Assembly: GCA_000824845.1 (NCBI GenBank) | Contig: CCNC01000094.1 | Span: 239,377 to 303,376, forward strand | Direction of reading: 5' to 3' | Length of the DNA: 64,000 nt | Source of the DNA: Mesorhizobium sp. ORS 3359 | GTDB taxonomy: Bacteria > Pseudomonadota > Alphaproteobacteria > Rhizobiales > Rhizobiaceae | Part shown: positions 29,903 through 39,511 of the stretch, one piece after another | How positions within the stretch are numbered: position 1 is the stretch's first letter | Layout of the letters: the number at the start of each line of letters is the position of its first letter | Position numbers and translations under genes: made by a program | The notes under the pieces: model-generated | Database searches by the model: none | Told to the model about the DNA's origin: nothing | What the model saw: the letters and a program-made list of their open reading frames with translations, nothing else

Positions 29903-31045
29903 TTATCGAAACAGATATTTGGACACTTCCGGATTGCCGCGGCGCCACATCACATTGTCGAGGAAATAGTGGTGGACGTTGATGAAGATCAGCACGATGA
30001 AGAAGAACAGCGACGAGCCGAGCACCTGTTTGTCGTAGGGGACCAGGGCGGTCAGCATGAACGGGATCAGCCAGAAGCCGAGATAGCCGAGCGCGCCGCC
30101 GCCGATGATGAAACCGAGGACCCGTAACCTGTAGCGAGGCCCAAGCACCGATAGGATTTTCGGCTCCGGGTCGCTCGCGGCATCCGGAACGTCGCGCTCG
30201 ACATTGGTTTGGTAGCGCCACACCACGGCCAGATATTGCAGCGAGTGCAGCGCCGGCACCACCAGCAGCCAGAGCGGGTTTATCCTGGCAATCAGGATCC
30301 AGAGATAGAGCGAGGCGACATAAGCCACGATGCCGTTATACGGCAGGCCGCCATTCTTTCGCCAACGCCTGGCCAGCATCAGGAGCGTGGCCGCCGTCGA
30401 TCCGACGGACGCCAGCACCGCAATATCGGTAATCCAGGACGGCGTGGCGAAAGTGTAATACTGGAGCCCGTAATACTGTCCCGCGGTCACCGCCGTGTTG
30501 GTCTGCAGCCAGGCCAGAATCCACACCGCGTAGCTGTTGACGAGCAGCACCTTCTTGTCCCGGTCATCGAAGAATTTGCGCTTCAGCACGGCATCGACCA
30601 TCAGCATGCCGTAGCCTTGCTTGACGTAGTGCCAGCCGACGAAGAAGAACATCGCATTGGCCGCGAAGCCGAGCAGCCGCGTGTTCGACGCCGCCGCGCC
30701 ATAGGCGAAGAACAGGGCCATGATCACCGGAACGATGACGCCGGCGAAAATGTAGCGAAGCTGCAGGCTCCTGTCGTATCCCTCGCCACGCGCCTTCCGG
30801 CCGAAATTGCGATAGAAGATCTGGTAGGAATGGGCGAAATGCGGGTAGTTCACCAGATAGGCCACGACGACCATCGTCGCGGCCAGCGGACCTTCATAAT
30901 CGCGCGGCACGAGGAACAGCACCGGCAGGATCAGAAACGCGCTGCCGCCGAGCATGAGGAAATCGGCGACCGGGCTGAAGAGATATCTGCCGGGCGGCGT
31001 CGTCGCTTTGCGGGCCGCTGTCTCTACCGAAAGATCAAGTGCCAT
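29903..31045 (-). CDS. uncharacterised multi-pass membrane protein with histidine motifs
   Basis: A 380-residue protein with about eight to nine hydrophobic segments; I do not recognise the family. Histidines recur in aromatic-rich membrane stretches: NYPHFAHSYQ (H69, H72), FVGWHYVKQGYGM (H139), VPALHSLQYLAVVWRYQ (H267) and NVHHYFLDNVMWRRG (H358, H359). Such spacing is reminiscent of integral-membrane metal or haem enzymes, for example the Brp/Blh and desaturase-type folds, but no named signature is complete. ATG 31045 follows GGGAGGCTCCAGG. It converges on dprA; the small coiled-coil-like gene lies next, on the same strand upstream. Confidence 0.8.
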   Translation of the reverse strand: MALDLSVETAARKATTPPGRYLFSPVADFLMLGGSAFLILPVLFLVPRDYEGPLAATMVVVAYLVNYPHFAHSYQIFYRNFGRKARGEGYDRSLQLRYIFAGVIVPVIMALFFAYGAAASNTRLLGFAANAMFFFVGWHYVKQGYGMLMVDAVLKRKFFDDRDKKVLLVNSYAVWILAWLQTNTAVTAGQYYGLQYYTFATPSWITDIAVLASVGSTAATLLMLARRWRKNGGLPYNGIVAYVASLYLWILIARINPLWLLVVPALHSLQYLAVVWRYQTNVERDVPDAASDPEPKILSVLGPRYRLRVLGFIIGGGALGYLGFWLIPFMLTALVPYDKQVLGSSLFFFIVLIFINVHHYFLDNVMWRRGNPEVSKYLFR

Positions 31046-31141
31046 CCTGGAGCCTCCCTCGGAGCCCCGAGTTTAACCATGACCCTGTCCAGGAACAAGG
31101 CAACGCGGCAAGATCACCTTTGTCTTGGGGAAGTCACACCG

Positions 31142-31399
31142 TCAGGCTGAGATGGTCGAAGCGATCTTCACCAGCCGTTTCCTGGCCTCCGCGACCCGCT
31201 GCTGTTCCGACCTTATGCGGTCGCACAGCACAAGATTGATCCCGACGCCGCATTCCTCGTCCAGCAGTTGTTTTGCGTGATTGAGCGAAATTTCCGCGCG
31301 CATGACGCGCTGCCTGGCTCTGGCCAGTTCCAAGTTCAGTACGTCCACTGTATCCGCATCCCGATTTGCGGTCCCTTCGGCAAGGTAACAGCCGCGCAT
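31142..31399 (-). CDS. hypothetical small helical protein
   Basis: An 85-residue reading frame rich in Ala, Arg and Glu with heptad-like helices (VLNLELARARQRVMRAEISL and RIRSEQQRVAEARKRLV), suggesting a small coiled-coil protein. No family is recognised. I use ATG 31399; an in-frame TTG at 31453 would extend it by 18 residues. No strong ribosome-binding site is visible, so the call is uncertain. Confidence 0.45.
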   Translation of the reverse strand: MRGCYLAEGTANRDADTVDVLNLELARARQRVMRAEISLNHAKQLLDEECGVGINLVLCDRIRSEQQRVAEARKRLVKIASTISA

Positions 31400-31493
31400 G
31401 GCTTTTGTTCCGGTTGCCGGGAATGTGGACAATGGCCCTGCTTCGATCGTCAATTATGAAGCATGAGGCAGGTCGATCTTGGACGGTCAAATT

Positions 31494-31569
31494 TGGTGAG
31501 CGCGATGGGATTCGAACCCATGACCTACTGATTAAAAGTCAGTTGCTCTACCGGCTGAGCTACGCGCTC
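31494..31569 (-). tRNA. tRNA-Lys (anticodon TTT)
   Basis: A 76-base tRNA read on the minus strand. The acceptor stem pairs GAGCGCG with CGCGCTC, the D arm is GCTC...GAGC, the anticodon stem-loop is ACTGA-CTTTTAA-TCAGT (anticodon TTT), and the T arm is ATGGG-TTCGAAT-CCCAT. Discriminator A and a genomically encoded CCA end the gene. Confidence 0.98.
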
Positions 31570-31774
31570 CCGCGGGCTCGAAACGCCGCCCTCGAAATTG
31601 CGCGGAACATAGGGAGAGTGCCGCGACCGGTCAACCGGAAAAAAGATGGCTTTCCCGCCGCAGATTTTCGGGGTTTCCGGCGCCCTTGTCGGCGGTCGAG
31701 CACTTGGTTCAAGCAAGCTTCATCCGGCTGCCCATGACCGCCCGCATATTTCAGAAATCCATTGAATAACAACG

Positions 31775-31789
31775 GTTTGATATTCAAAC
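31775..31789. promoter_or_regulatory. palindrome upstream of the BA14K gene
   Basis: GTTTGA-TAT-TCAAAC is a perfect 6-bp inverted repeat with 3-base centre, 70 bases before the BA14K start. The size and symmetry suit a dimeric repressor. No regulator is identified, and no clear -35/-10 pair is seen around it. Confidence 0.35.
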
Positions 31790-31859
31790 GGGAACCTTCG
31801 CGGTGATTTTCCGTTTTCCCGGCACAGGGACGTCAACCACCCTCTCAAGGAGAAGACCC

Positions 31860-32324
31860 ATGAAAAAGACCGTGTCGGGCTTGCTTGCCGCCATCTTGTC
31901 GGTTTCGTTCGCGGCCGCAGCGGCGGTGCCGGCCAACGCCGCGCAGATGCTCGTCCCGCAGGCTTCGCCGGCGTCGCCCGATGTCCAAAACGTCGCCGAG
32001 CGCGACTGGCGCTGGAGACACAACGGCAATTGGCGTGGCGGCCAGCGTTTCTCGCGCAATGACGGCATGTACTGGAACGGCCATCGCGGCTATCGCGAAT
32101 ATCGCCACGGCTATCGCCGTCATGGCGACTACTGGTTCCCGCTTGCTGCTTTCGCCACCGGCGCGCTGATCACCGGCGCCATCGTCAACAGCGAGAACAA
32201 CCGCGTCTACCGCGGCGATGCGCATGTGCAGTGGTGCTATGACCGCTACCGTTCGTATCGCGCCTCCGACAACACATTCCAGCCCAACAGCGGTCCGCGT
32301 CGGCAGTGCGTCTCGCCCTACTGA
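31860..32324 (+). CDS. BA14K-family protein
   Basis: A 154-residue exported protein with an N-terminal signal peptide ([20 protein letters not shown]..., cleavage near ANA-AQ). A basic, Arg/Tyr/Gly-rich stretch ([18 protein letters not shown]) is followed by one membrane-like segment ([16 protein letters not shown]) and the BA14K motif [19 protein letters not shown] with [12 protein letters not shown]14K proteins were described in Brucella as immunoreactive and lectin-like; they are frequent in Hyphomicrobiales. ATG 31860 has AAGGAG at ideal spacing. Confidence 0.92.
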   Translation: MKKTVSGLLAAILSVSFAAAAAVPANAAQMLVPQASPASPDVQNVAERDWRWRHNGNWRGGQRFSRNDGMYWNGHRGYREYRHGYRRHGDYWFPLAAFATGALITGAIVNSENNRVYRGDAHVQWCYDRYRSYRASDNTFQPNSGPRRQCVSPY

Positions 32325-32345
32325 CGGCCTCCGGTCAGCACCAAA

Positions 32346-32388
32346 GCAATCCGGGAAAGGTCCTAGCGGTTTTCCGTCCGGAATTGCG
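32346..32388. repeat. RPE-type palindromic intergenic repeat, copy 1
   Basis: GCAATCCGGGAAAG...AGCGGTTTTCCGTCCGGAATTGCG has the pattern of the rhizobial palindromic element: CAAT-CCGG at the left end mirrored by CCGGAATTG at the right, with GCGGTTTTCCGTCCGGAATTG shared with the copy at 56.2 kb. It lies just after the BA14K gene. Confidence 0.75.
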
Positions 32389-32414
32389 GAAAGCACATGT
32401 TCTGGTGGTTGACC

Positions 32415-32442
32415 GAGCCCGCGCCTGGAGAGGCGCGGGCTC
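32415..32442. terminator. bidirectional hairpin between BA14K and the frameshifted gene
   Basis: A perfect 11-bp GC-rich stem (32415-32425 with 32432-32442) with a 6-base loop, lying between convergent genes. No U-tract follows on either strand, so it may act as a shared, inefficient terminator. Confidence 0.55.
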
Positions 32443-32457
32443 CCTTGCTGTGCTGTA

Positions 32458-32938
32458 TCAGTTCGCCCAGCGTATGTTCTTGAAGACCAGATAGAGAGCG
32501 ACGCCCTCTCCCCGCGAGGAGCGATAAGCCCCGAGCGCGTTGCAAACCCGAACCATCGCTGCCGCCAGTTCCCAGCCGAGCGCATCCAAATCGCCGCTCG
32601 TATCGTCGACATAGGCCTGGGCCAGCCAGGTCGCCCACGCCCTTTTTCTCCCCGAACGCCCGCACCAGCTTCGCGTCGTCGAGAAGTTCGCCCGGCAAGT
32701 TCGAATTGGCCCAGGCCCAGAGCCAATTGCCCGCCTTGGCGCTGGTGGAGCCCGCAATCTGGATTTCCGAGATGACCTTGGCGCCCGCTTTGTCGGAGAA
32801 AATCAACTTTCCGGACGTCAGGTCGTAGTTGTAGCGCATCCAGTGGCCGAGGCGGAAGTCCTGCTCCAGGCGTGCGTTCTTGGCGGTGAGTTGTTCAAAG
32901 GCCTCATCGCGCCAAGCGGGATACCAATCCGGTTGCAT
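32458..32938 (-). pseudogene. DUF6882-like gene interrupted by a frameshift
   Basis: The first ~100 codons from 32938 read MQPDWYPAWRDEAFEQL... with GNWLWAWANSNLPGELLDDA; after the AFGEKKGV point the matching continuation is in the next frame and reads TWLAQAYVDDTSGDLDALGW, then LGAYRSSRGEGVALYLVFKN, ending at 32458. Joining them needs removal of one base, most simply in the run of five A (plus-strand T at 32643-32647). The rebuilt protein (~159 residues) resembles DUF6882, of unknown function. It is either a true pseudogene or a homopolymer sequencing error. It lies just downstream of glpK. Confidence 0.7.
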
Positions 32939-32960
32939 TCTCCCCTCGGTCCAATGATCG

Positions 32961-34454
32961 TCACCGCGTGCTCAGCGTCCTGCGCACGGCATCGCGCCAT
33001 CCGGCGAGCTTCGCCCCGCGCGTGTCCACATCCATCTCCGGCTTGAAGCGCCGCTCCAGCGCCCAGCTCCTGGCGAATTCCTTTGCCTTCGGCCAGACAC
33101 CCGCTTTCGACCCGGCAAGCCACGCCGCGCCCAGGGCGGTCGTCTCCAGGATCGTCGGGCGGTCGACCGGCGCGTCGAGAATGTCGGCCAGCCGCTGCAT
33201 GGTCCAGTCGGACGCCACCATGCCGCCGTCGACGCGAAGCACCGTCTTTGCGGAAGCGCCCTTCCAATCCTTGCGCATGGCGTCGAGCAGGTCGCGCGTC
33301 TGGAAAGCGACCGATTCGAGTGCGGCGCGCGCGAACTCGGCCGGGCCGGAATTGCGCGTCAGGCCGAAGATCGCGCCGCGCGCATCCGCGTCCCAATGCG
33401 GCGCGCCAAGGCCGACAAAGGCCGGCACCAGATAGACTTGTTGCGCCGGATCGGCTGTCGCCGCCAGCGCGCCGCTCTGCTCGGCCTTGCCGATCACCTT
33501 GATGCCGTCGCGCAGCCACTGCACGGCGGCGCCCGCGATGAAGATCGAACCTTCCAGCGCATAGGTAGTCCTGCCGTTCAGCCGGTAGGCGATCGTGGTC
33601 AGAAGCCGGTTCCTCGAGCGCACAAGGTCGGCACCTGTGTTGAGCAGCGCGAAGCAGCCGGTGCCGTAGGTGGATTTCATCATGCCGGGCTCGAAACAGG
33701 CTTGGCCGATGGTCGCCGCGTGCTGGTCGCCGGCAACGCCGAGGATGCGCATCTCGGCGCCGAAAAGGCTCTTGTCGGTGACGCCGAAGTCGTCGGCGCA
33801 GTCCTTCACCTGAGGCAGGATCTCTGCCGGTATGTTCAGGATCGAGAGCAGCTCTTCGTCCCAGACATTCGTCTCGATGTTGTAGACCAGCGTGCGCGAG
33901 GCATTGGTGGCGTCGGTCGCGTGCATCTTGCCGCCGGTCAGCCGCCAGATCAGGAAACTGTCGATGGTCCCGGCGAGCAGCTCGCCCTTCTCGGCGCGCC
34001 TGCGCGCGCCTTTCACCTTGTCCAGCATCCAGGCGATCTTGGTGCCGGAGAAATAGGGATCGAGCAGCAGCCCGGTCTTTTTCGTGAATTTCTTCTCAAG
34101 CCCCTGCTTCTTCAGCTTCTGGCAGAGCGGCGCGGTGCGCCGGTCCTGCCAGACGATTGCGTTGTGGATCGGCTTGCCGGTCGCCTTGTCCCAGATCACG
34201 ACGGTCTCGCGCTGATTGGTGATGCCGATTGCAGCCACGTCGGACGCCGCGCGGCCGGCCGCCTTTAGCGCAGCCTTCACCGTGGCGAGAACGCTTGCCC
34301 AAATGTCTTCCGGATCATGCTCGACCCAGCCGGAGGCCGGATAATGCTGTGCGAATTCCTGCTGACCGGTGCCTGCGACCTTCATCTTGTCGTCGAACAG
34401 GATCGCTCGGGTCGACGTCGTTCCCTGGTCGATCGCCAGCACAAAACCGCTCAT
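32961..34454 (-). CDS. glpK: Glycerol kinase
   Basis: A 497-residue FGGY-family kinase that phosphorylates glycerol to glycerol-3-phosphate. It opens [20 protein letters not shown] (phosphate loop), with [32 protein letters not shown] and the FGGY-type C-terminal motif [23 protein letters not shown] 34454 follows GGAGGGAATGG. Last gene of the glp block, behind glpV and an intercistronic hairpin, so it is probably expressed from the upstream promoter at a lower level. Confidence 0.97.
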   Translation of the reverse strand: MSGFVLAIDQGTTSTRAILFDDKMKVAGTGQQEFAQHYPASGWVEHDPEDIWASVLATVKAALKAAGRAASDVAAIGITNQRETVVIWDKATGKPIHNAIVWQDRRTAPLCQKLKKQGLEKKFTKKTGLLLDPYFSGTKIAWMLDKVKGARRRAEKGELLAGTIDSFLIWRLTGGKMHATDATNASRTLVYNIETNVWDEELLSILNIPAEILPQVKDCADDFGVTDKSLFGAEMRILGVAGDQHAATIGQACFEPGMMKSTYGTGCFALLNTGADLVRSRNRLLTTIAYRLNGRTTYALEGSIFIAGAAVQWLRDGIKVIGKAEQSGALAATADPAQQVYLVPAFVGLGAPHWDADARGAIFGLTRNSGPAEFARAALESVAFQTRDLLDAMRKDWKGASAKTVLRVDGGMVASDWTMQRLADILDAPVDRPTILETTALGAAWLAGSKAGVWPKAKEFARSWALERRFKPEMDVDTRGAKLAGWRDAVRRTLSTR

Positions 34455-34480
34455 TCCATTCCCTCCACTACTCATGCAAC

Positions 34481-34507
34481 AGGGGAGACGGCCAAGCCGC
34501 CTCCCCT
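34481..34507 (-). terminator. intercistronic hairpin between glpV and glpK
   Basis: Positions 34481-34491 pair with 34497-34507 (ten of eleven pairs) around a 5-base loop. No U-tract follows. Hairpins of this kind after a binding-protein gene usually stabilise that message and reduce read-through. Confidence 0.6.
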
Positions 34508-34545
34508 GCATTTCTTACGCGGGCGAATGCGCCCACGTCATGCAG

Positions 34546-36273
34546 TTACTTCTGCCAGCTCTTCACCAACTCGTCGTAGTTGATGGTGATCGGCTTTTCC
34601 TTCTCGTTCTCGATCTTCAGCTGAGGAGCGAGATTGCCCTTCTTGACCGCGTCGGCGTTCCAGTAGGCGAGGTCATGCTCTTCGGCCATCTTCGGGCCGA
34701 TATCGCCCTGGACGCCCGACTTCTCGATGCGGCTCATGACCTTTTCCTGCTCGGCGCAGAGCGAGTCCATCGCTTCCTGCGCGGTCTTGGCGCCCGACGA
34801 TGCATCGCCGATCGCCTGCCACCAGAGCTGCGCCAGCTTCGGATAGTCAGGCACGTTGGTACCGGTCGGCGACCACTGGACGCGGGCCGGCGAACGGTAG
34901 AACTCGATCAGGCCGCCAAGCTTCGGAGCGCGCTCCGTGAAGCTCTTGTCGTGGATCGTGCTCTCGCGGATGAAGGTCAGGCCGACATGGCTCTTCTTCA
35001 CGTCGACGGTCTTCGAGGTGACGAACTGCGCATAAAGCCAGGCGGCCTTGGCGCGGTCGGTCGGCGTCGACTTCATCAGCGTCCAGGAACCCACGTCCTG
35101 GTAGCCGAGCTTCATGCCATCCTTCCAGTAGACGCCATGCGGCGACGGCGCCATGCGCCATTTCGGCGTGCCGTCGTCGTTCATCACCGCCTTGGCGCCG
35201 GCGTCGACCATCGAAGCGGTGAAGGCCGTGTACCAGAAGATCTGCTGGGCAACCGCGCCCTGGGCCGGAACAGGGCCGGATTCAGAGAAGGTCATGCCTT
35301 GCGCTTCGGCCGGAGCATAGGCCTTCAGCCAGTCGAGATATTTCTGGATCGAGTAGACCGCCGCCGGTCCATTCGTGTCGCCGCCGCGCGCGGTGCAGGA
35401 ACCGACCGGGCGCGAATTCTCGTCGACCTTGATGCCCCATTCGTCGACCGGCAGGCCGTTCGGAATACCCTTGTCGCCGTTGCCGGCCATGGAGAGCCAG
35501 GCATCGGTGAACCGCCAGCCGAGCGACGGGTCCTTCTTGCCGTAGTCCATGTGGCCATAGACCTTCTTGCCGTCGATCTCGCGGCCGGTGAAGAACGCGG
35601 CGATGTCCTCATAGGCCGACCAGTTGACCGGCACGCCGAGGTCGTAGCCGTATTTGGCCTTGAAGTCTGCCTTGTTCTTCTCGTCGTTGAACCAGTCGTA
35701 GCGGAACCAGTAGAGGTTCGCGAACTGCTGGTCGGGAAGCTGATAGAGCTTCTTGTCCGGCGCCGTCGTGAATGACGTGCCGATGAAGTCCTTCAGGTCG
35801 AGATTCGGGTTGGTGACGTCCTTGCCATCGCCCGCCATCCAGTCGGTCAGGTTGCGCACCTGCTGGTAGCGCCAATGCGTGCCGATGAGGTCGGAGTCGT
35901 TGACCCAGCCATCATAGAGGTTCTGGCCCGTCTGCATCTGGGTCTGGATCTTCTCGACGACGTCGCCTTCCTGGATCGTGTCGTGCGTGACCTTGATGCC
36001 GGTGATGGCCGAGAAAGCGGGCGCCAGCACCTGCGATTCATAGGAATGGGTGGCGATGGTTTCCGACACCACCTTGATCTCCATGCCGGCGAACGGCTTG
36101 GCGGCGTCGATGAACCACTGCATTTCCTTTTCCTGATCGGCGCGCGAAAGCGTCGACAGGGGGCCTATCTCCTTGTCGAGAAAGGCTTTTGCCTCGTCCA
36201 TTCCGGCATAGGCGTGGCCCGCTCCGAGCAATAGGACAAGGGCGGTCGTCGATGTAAGAAATTGCCGTCGCAT
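34546..36273 (-). CDS. glpV: Glycerol ABC transporter substrate-binding protein
   Basis: A 575-residue periplasmic binding protein, unusually large for the class, with a signal peptide (MRRQFLTSTTALVLLLGAGHAYA). It opens MDEAKAFLDKEIGPLSTLSR after cleavage, and contains DQQFANLYWFRYDWFND and the WSPTGTNVPDYPKLAQLWWQ stretch. In Rhizobium leguminosarum GlpV is the glycerol-binding component of GlpSTPQUV. Gene order here is the same, which is the main basis for the name. It lies 77 bases after glpU. Confidence 0.9.
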   Translation of the reverse strand: MRRQFLTSTTALVLLLGAGHAYAGMDEAKAFLDKEIGPLSTLSRADQEKEMQWFIDAAKPFAGMEIKVVSETIATHSYESQVLAPAFSAITGIKVTHDTIQEGDVVEKIQTQMQTGQNLYDGWVNDSDLIGTHWRYQQVRNLTDWMAGDGKDVTNPNLDLKDFIGTSFTTAPDKKLYQLPDQQFANLYWFRYDWFNDEKNKADFKAKYGYDLGVPVNWSAYEDIAAFFTGREIDGKKVYGHMDYGKKDPSLGWRFTDAWLSMAGNGDKGIPNGLPVDEWGIKVDENSRPVGSCTARGGDTNGPAAVYSIQKYLDWLKAYAPAEAQGMTFSESGPVPAQGAVAQQIFWYTAFTASMVDAGAKAVMNDDGTPKWRMAPSPHGVYWKDGMKLGYQDVGSWTLMKSTPTDRAKAAWLYAQFVTSKTVDVKKSHVGLTFIRESTIHDKSFTERAPKLGGLIEFYRSPARVQWSPTGTNVPDYPKLAQLWWQAIGDASSGAKTAQEAMDSLCAEQEKVMSRIEKSGVQGDIGPKMAEEHDLAYWNADAVKKGNLAPQLKIENEKEKPITINYDELVKSWQK

Positions 36274-36350
36274 GTGTCTCCTCCAGTCTTAGGTTTCAAG
36301 TTCGATCCGGAGCGGACCGCCAGCACGCGGCCGCTTCGGCTATTCCCCCT

Positions 36351-36638
36351 CTATACGTATCGGAACACGCCAACGGCGTAGACCACGGAGAGAGCGAGAG
36401 CCCACCACAGGTTGGGCCCAACCAGACCCAGCCAAGCGAGATGGATGAAGGCGCTGCCGAGCAGCGAAAGGAAGAGGCGATCGCCGCGCGTCGTCTCGAA
36501 GCGCAGGATGCCGATACGCGGATTGCCGCCAGGCGAGACATATTCCCAGGCCGCCATGCCGCACAGCAGCAGCAGGATGGTTCCGAAGAAGGCTGCCGTC
36601 GGCCAGGTCCACGCCATCCAAGAGAAGTCGAGATTCAT
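36351..36638 (-). CDS. glpU: Small membrane protein GlpU (DUF2160)
   Basis: A 95-residue DUF2160 protein with three likely membrane helices and the central segment GGNPRIGILRFETTRGDRLF. It sits between the permease and binding-protein genes of the glycerol transporter, as GlpU does in R. leguminosarum; its exact role is unknown. I chose ATG 36638 (GGAGGG upstream); a GTG at 36644 would overlap the glpQ stop as GTGA and is an alternative. Confidence 0.88.
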   Translation of the reverse strand: MNLDFSWMAWTWPTAAFFGTILLLLCGMAAWEYVSPGGNPRIGILRFETTRGDRLFLSLLGSAFIHLAWLGLVGPNLWWALALSVVYAVGVFRYV

Positions 36639-36640
36639 GG

Positions 36641-37549
<909 letters not shown>

Positions 37550-37551
37550 CT

Positions 37552-38418
37552 TCAGCGCTCCGCGTCGTAGTTGGTCATCACGGTGTAGAACACCCACGAC
37601 AACAACAGGATGATCAGGAAGTAGACCAGCGACATCGCCGCTGCCGGTCCGAGGTCGAACTGGCCGAGCGCCGTCTTGACGAGGTCGATCGACAGGAAGG
37701 TCGTCGAATTGCCGGGACCGCCGCCGGTGACGACGAAGGGCTCGGTGTAGATCATGAACGAGTCCATGAAGCGCAGCAGCACGGCGATCAAAAGCACGCG
37801 CTGCATCTTCGGCAGCTGGATGTAGCGGAACACCGCCCAGCGCGAGGCGCCGTCGATCTTGGCCGCCTGGTAGAAGGCATCCGGAATGGAGACCAGGCCG
37901 GCATAGCAGAGCAGCACGACAAGGCTCGTCCAGTGCCAGACATCCATGATGATGACCGTGACCCAGGCGTCGAACGGGTCCTGGACATAATTGTAGTTGA
38001 AGCCCAGCGCATTGACGTAATAGCCGAGCAGGCCGATGTCGTTGCGGCCGAACACCTGCCAGATCGTGCCGACGACGTTCCACGGGATCAACAGCGGCAG
38101 CGCCATCAGCACCAGGCAGACCGGCACTCCCCAGCCCTTCTTCGGCATGTTGAGCGCGATGAAGATGCCGAGCGGCACCTCGATCGCCAGGATGATGAAG
38201 GAGAAGATCAGGTTGCGCACCATCGCTTCCCAGAAGCGGTCGGAGTGCAGCAATTCCTCGAACCATTCGGTGCCGGCCCAGAAGAAGACGTTGTTGCCGA
38301 ACGTGTCCTGCACCGAATAATTGACCACGGTCATCAGCGGGATGACGGCCGAGAAGGCCACCAGCACCAGAACCGGCAGGACAAGGAACCAGGCCTTGTT
38401 GTTCCAGGTCTTGTCCAT
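37552..38418 (-). CDS. glpP: Glycerol ABC transporter permease GlpP
   Basis: A 288-residue MalF/UgpA-type permease with six membrane helices. The EAA-type coupling loop is AFYQAAKIDGASRWAVFRYI near residue 190, followed by LPKMQRVLLIAVLLRFMDSF. Start ATG 38418 abuts the glpT stop with no gap. Forms the channel with GlpQ. Confidence 0.93.
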   Translation of the reverse strand: MDKTWNNKAWFLVLPVLVLVAFSAVIPLMTVVNYSVQDTFGNNVFFWAGTEWFEELLHSDRFWEAMVRNLIFSFIILAIEVPLGIFIALNMPKKGWGVPVCLVLMALPLLIPWNVVGTIWQVFGRNDIGLLGYYVNALGFNYNYVQDPFDAWVTVIIMDVWHWTSLVVLLCYAGLVSIPDAFYQAAKIDGASRWAVFRYIQLPKMQRVLLIAVLLRFMDSFMIYTEPFVVTGGGPGNSTTFLSIDLVKTALGQFDLGPAAAMSLVYFLIILLLSWVFYTVMTNYDAER

Positions 38419-39501
38419 CTAGGCCCCCATCTCGACGCGCCAGGAATCCGCATAGATGTTGATGCCGGCCGGATCGAAGCGGACTTTCGGCTCGGCAGGC
38501 ACCTCCTCGTCCTCGCCGATCACAGCGGCGATCTCCCTGCCTTCCAGGTTGGCGCGCACCACCTTGTGGCGGCCGACGTCCTCGACCTTGGAAACCTGCA
38601 CCGCCATGCCTTCGCGGCCGAGCCGCACATATTCGGGGCGGATGCCGAGCTCGACGGCGCCGTCTTCGGCCATCCCGGTAACAGTCTGGGGCACGCCCGG
38701 AAGCTCGATGCGCTGCGCGCCGAGCTTCGCCGTCCTGCCTTCCAGCGCGACCGGGAGCACGTTCATGCCCGGCGAGCCGATGAAATAACCGACGAAAGTG
38801 TGGCGCGGCCGCTCGAAGAGCTCGGCCGGAGTGCCGATCTGCACGATCTCGCCGTCATACATGACCACGACGCGGTCGGCGAAGGTCAGCGCTTCGGTCT
38901 GGTCATGCGTGACATAGACCATGGTGTAGCCGAAGCGGCGATGCAGCTGCTTCAACTGCGAACGCAGCACCCATTTCATGTGCGGATCGATCACCGTCAG
39001 CGGCTCGTCGAACAGGATGGCGTTGACGTCCGAGCGCACCAGGCCGCGGCCGAGCGATATCTTCTGCTTCTGGTCGGCTGTGAGCCCGCGCGCCTTCTTC
39101 TTCGCCAGCGAAGCGAGATCGATCATGTCCAGCGTCTCGCGCACCTTCCGGTCGACGTCCGCCTCCGGCACGCGGCGGTTGCGCAGCGGGAAGGCCAGAT
39201 TGTCGTAGACGGTCATCGTGTCGTAGATGACCGGGAACTGGAACACCTGCGCGATGTTGCGCTCCTGCGTCGACAGATTGGTGATGTCCCGGCCGTTGAA
39301 CAAAAGCTGGCCGTGCGAGGGATGCAGCAATCCCGAAATGATGTTGAGCAAGGTGGTCTTGCCGCAGCCCGACGGCCCAAGCAGCGCATAGGCGCCGCCA
39401 TCCTCGAAGGTGTGATGCACTTCCTTCAGCGCGAAATCCGAATCCTTCCGTGGATTGGGCAGGTAGGAGTGGCGGATATGGTTGACGTCGATGCGCGCCA
39501 T
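38419..39501 (-). CDS. glpT: Glycerol ABC transporter ATPase GlpT, with degenerate signature motif
   Basis: A 360-residue MalK-type ATPase with C-terminal OB-fold extension. Walker A GPSGCGKTTLL, Walker B AILFDEP and the switch histidine in YVTHDQTEAL are intact, but the ABC signature LSGGQ reads LTADQ (GLTADQKQKISLGRGLV). This makes it the partner that supplies the active Walker A/B/His set while its own signature is dead. ATG 39501 precedes glpP with no gap. Two ATPase genes for one importer is typical of this operon. Confidence 0.92.
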   Translation of the reverse strand: MARIDVNHIRHSYLPNPRKDSDFALKEVHHTFEDGGAYALLGPSGCGKTTLLNIISGLLHPSHGQLLFNGRDITNLSTQERNIAQVFQFPVIYDTMTVYDNLAFPLRNRRVPEADVDRKVRETLDMIDLASLAKKKARGLTADQKQKISLGRGLVRSDVNAILFDEPLTVIDPHMKWVLRSQLKQLHRRFGYTMVYVTHDQTEALTFADRVVVMYDGEIVQIGTPAELFERPRHTFVGYFIGSPGMNVLPVALEGRTAKLGAQRIELPGVPQTVTGMAEDGAVELGIRPEYVRLGREGMAVQVSKVEDVGRHKVVRANLEGREIAAVIGEDEEVPAEPKVRFDPAGINIYADSWRVEMGA

Positions 39502-39511
39502 CTGATCCTCC

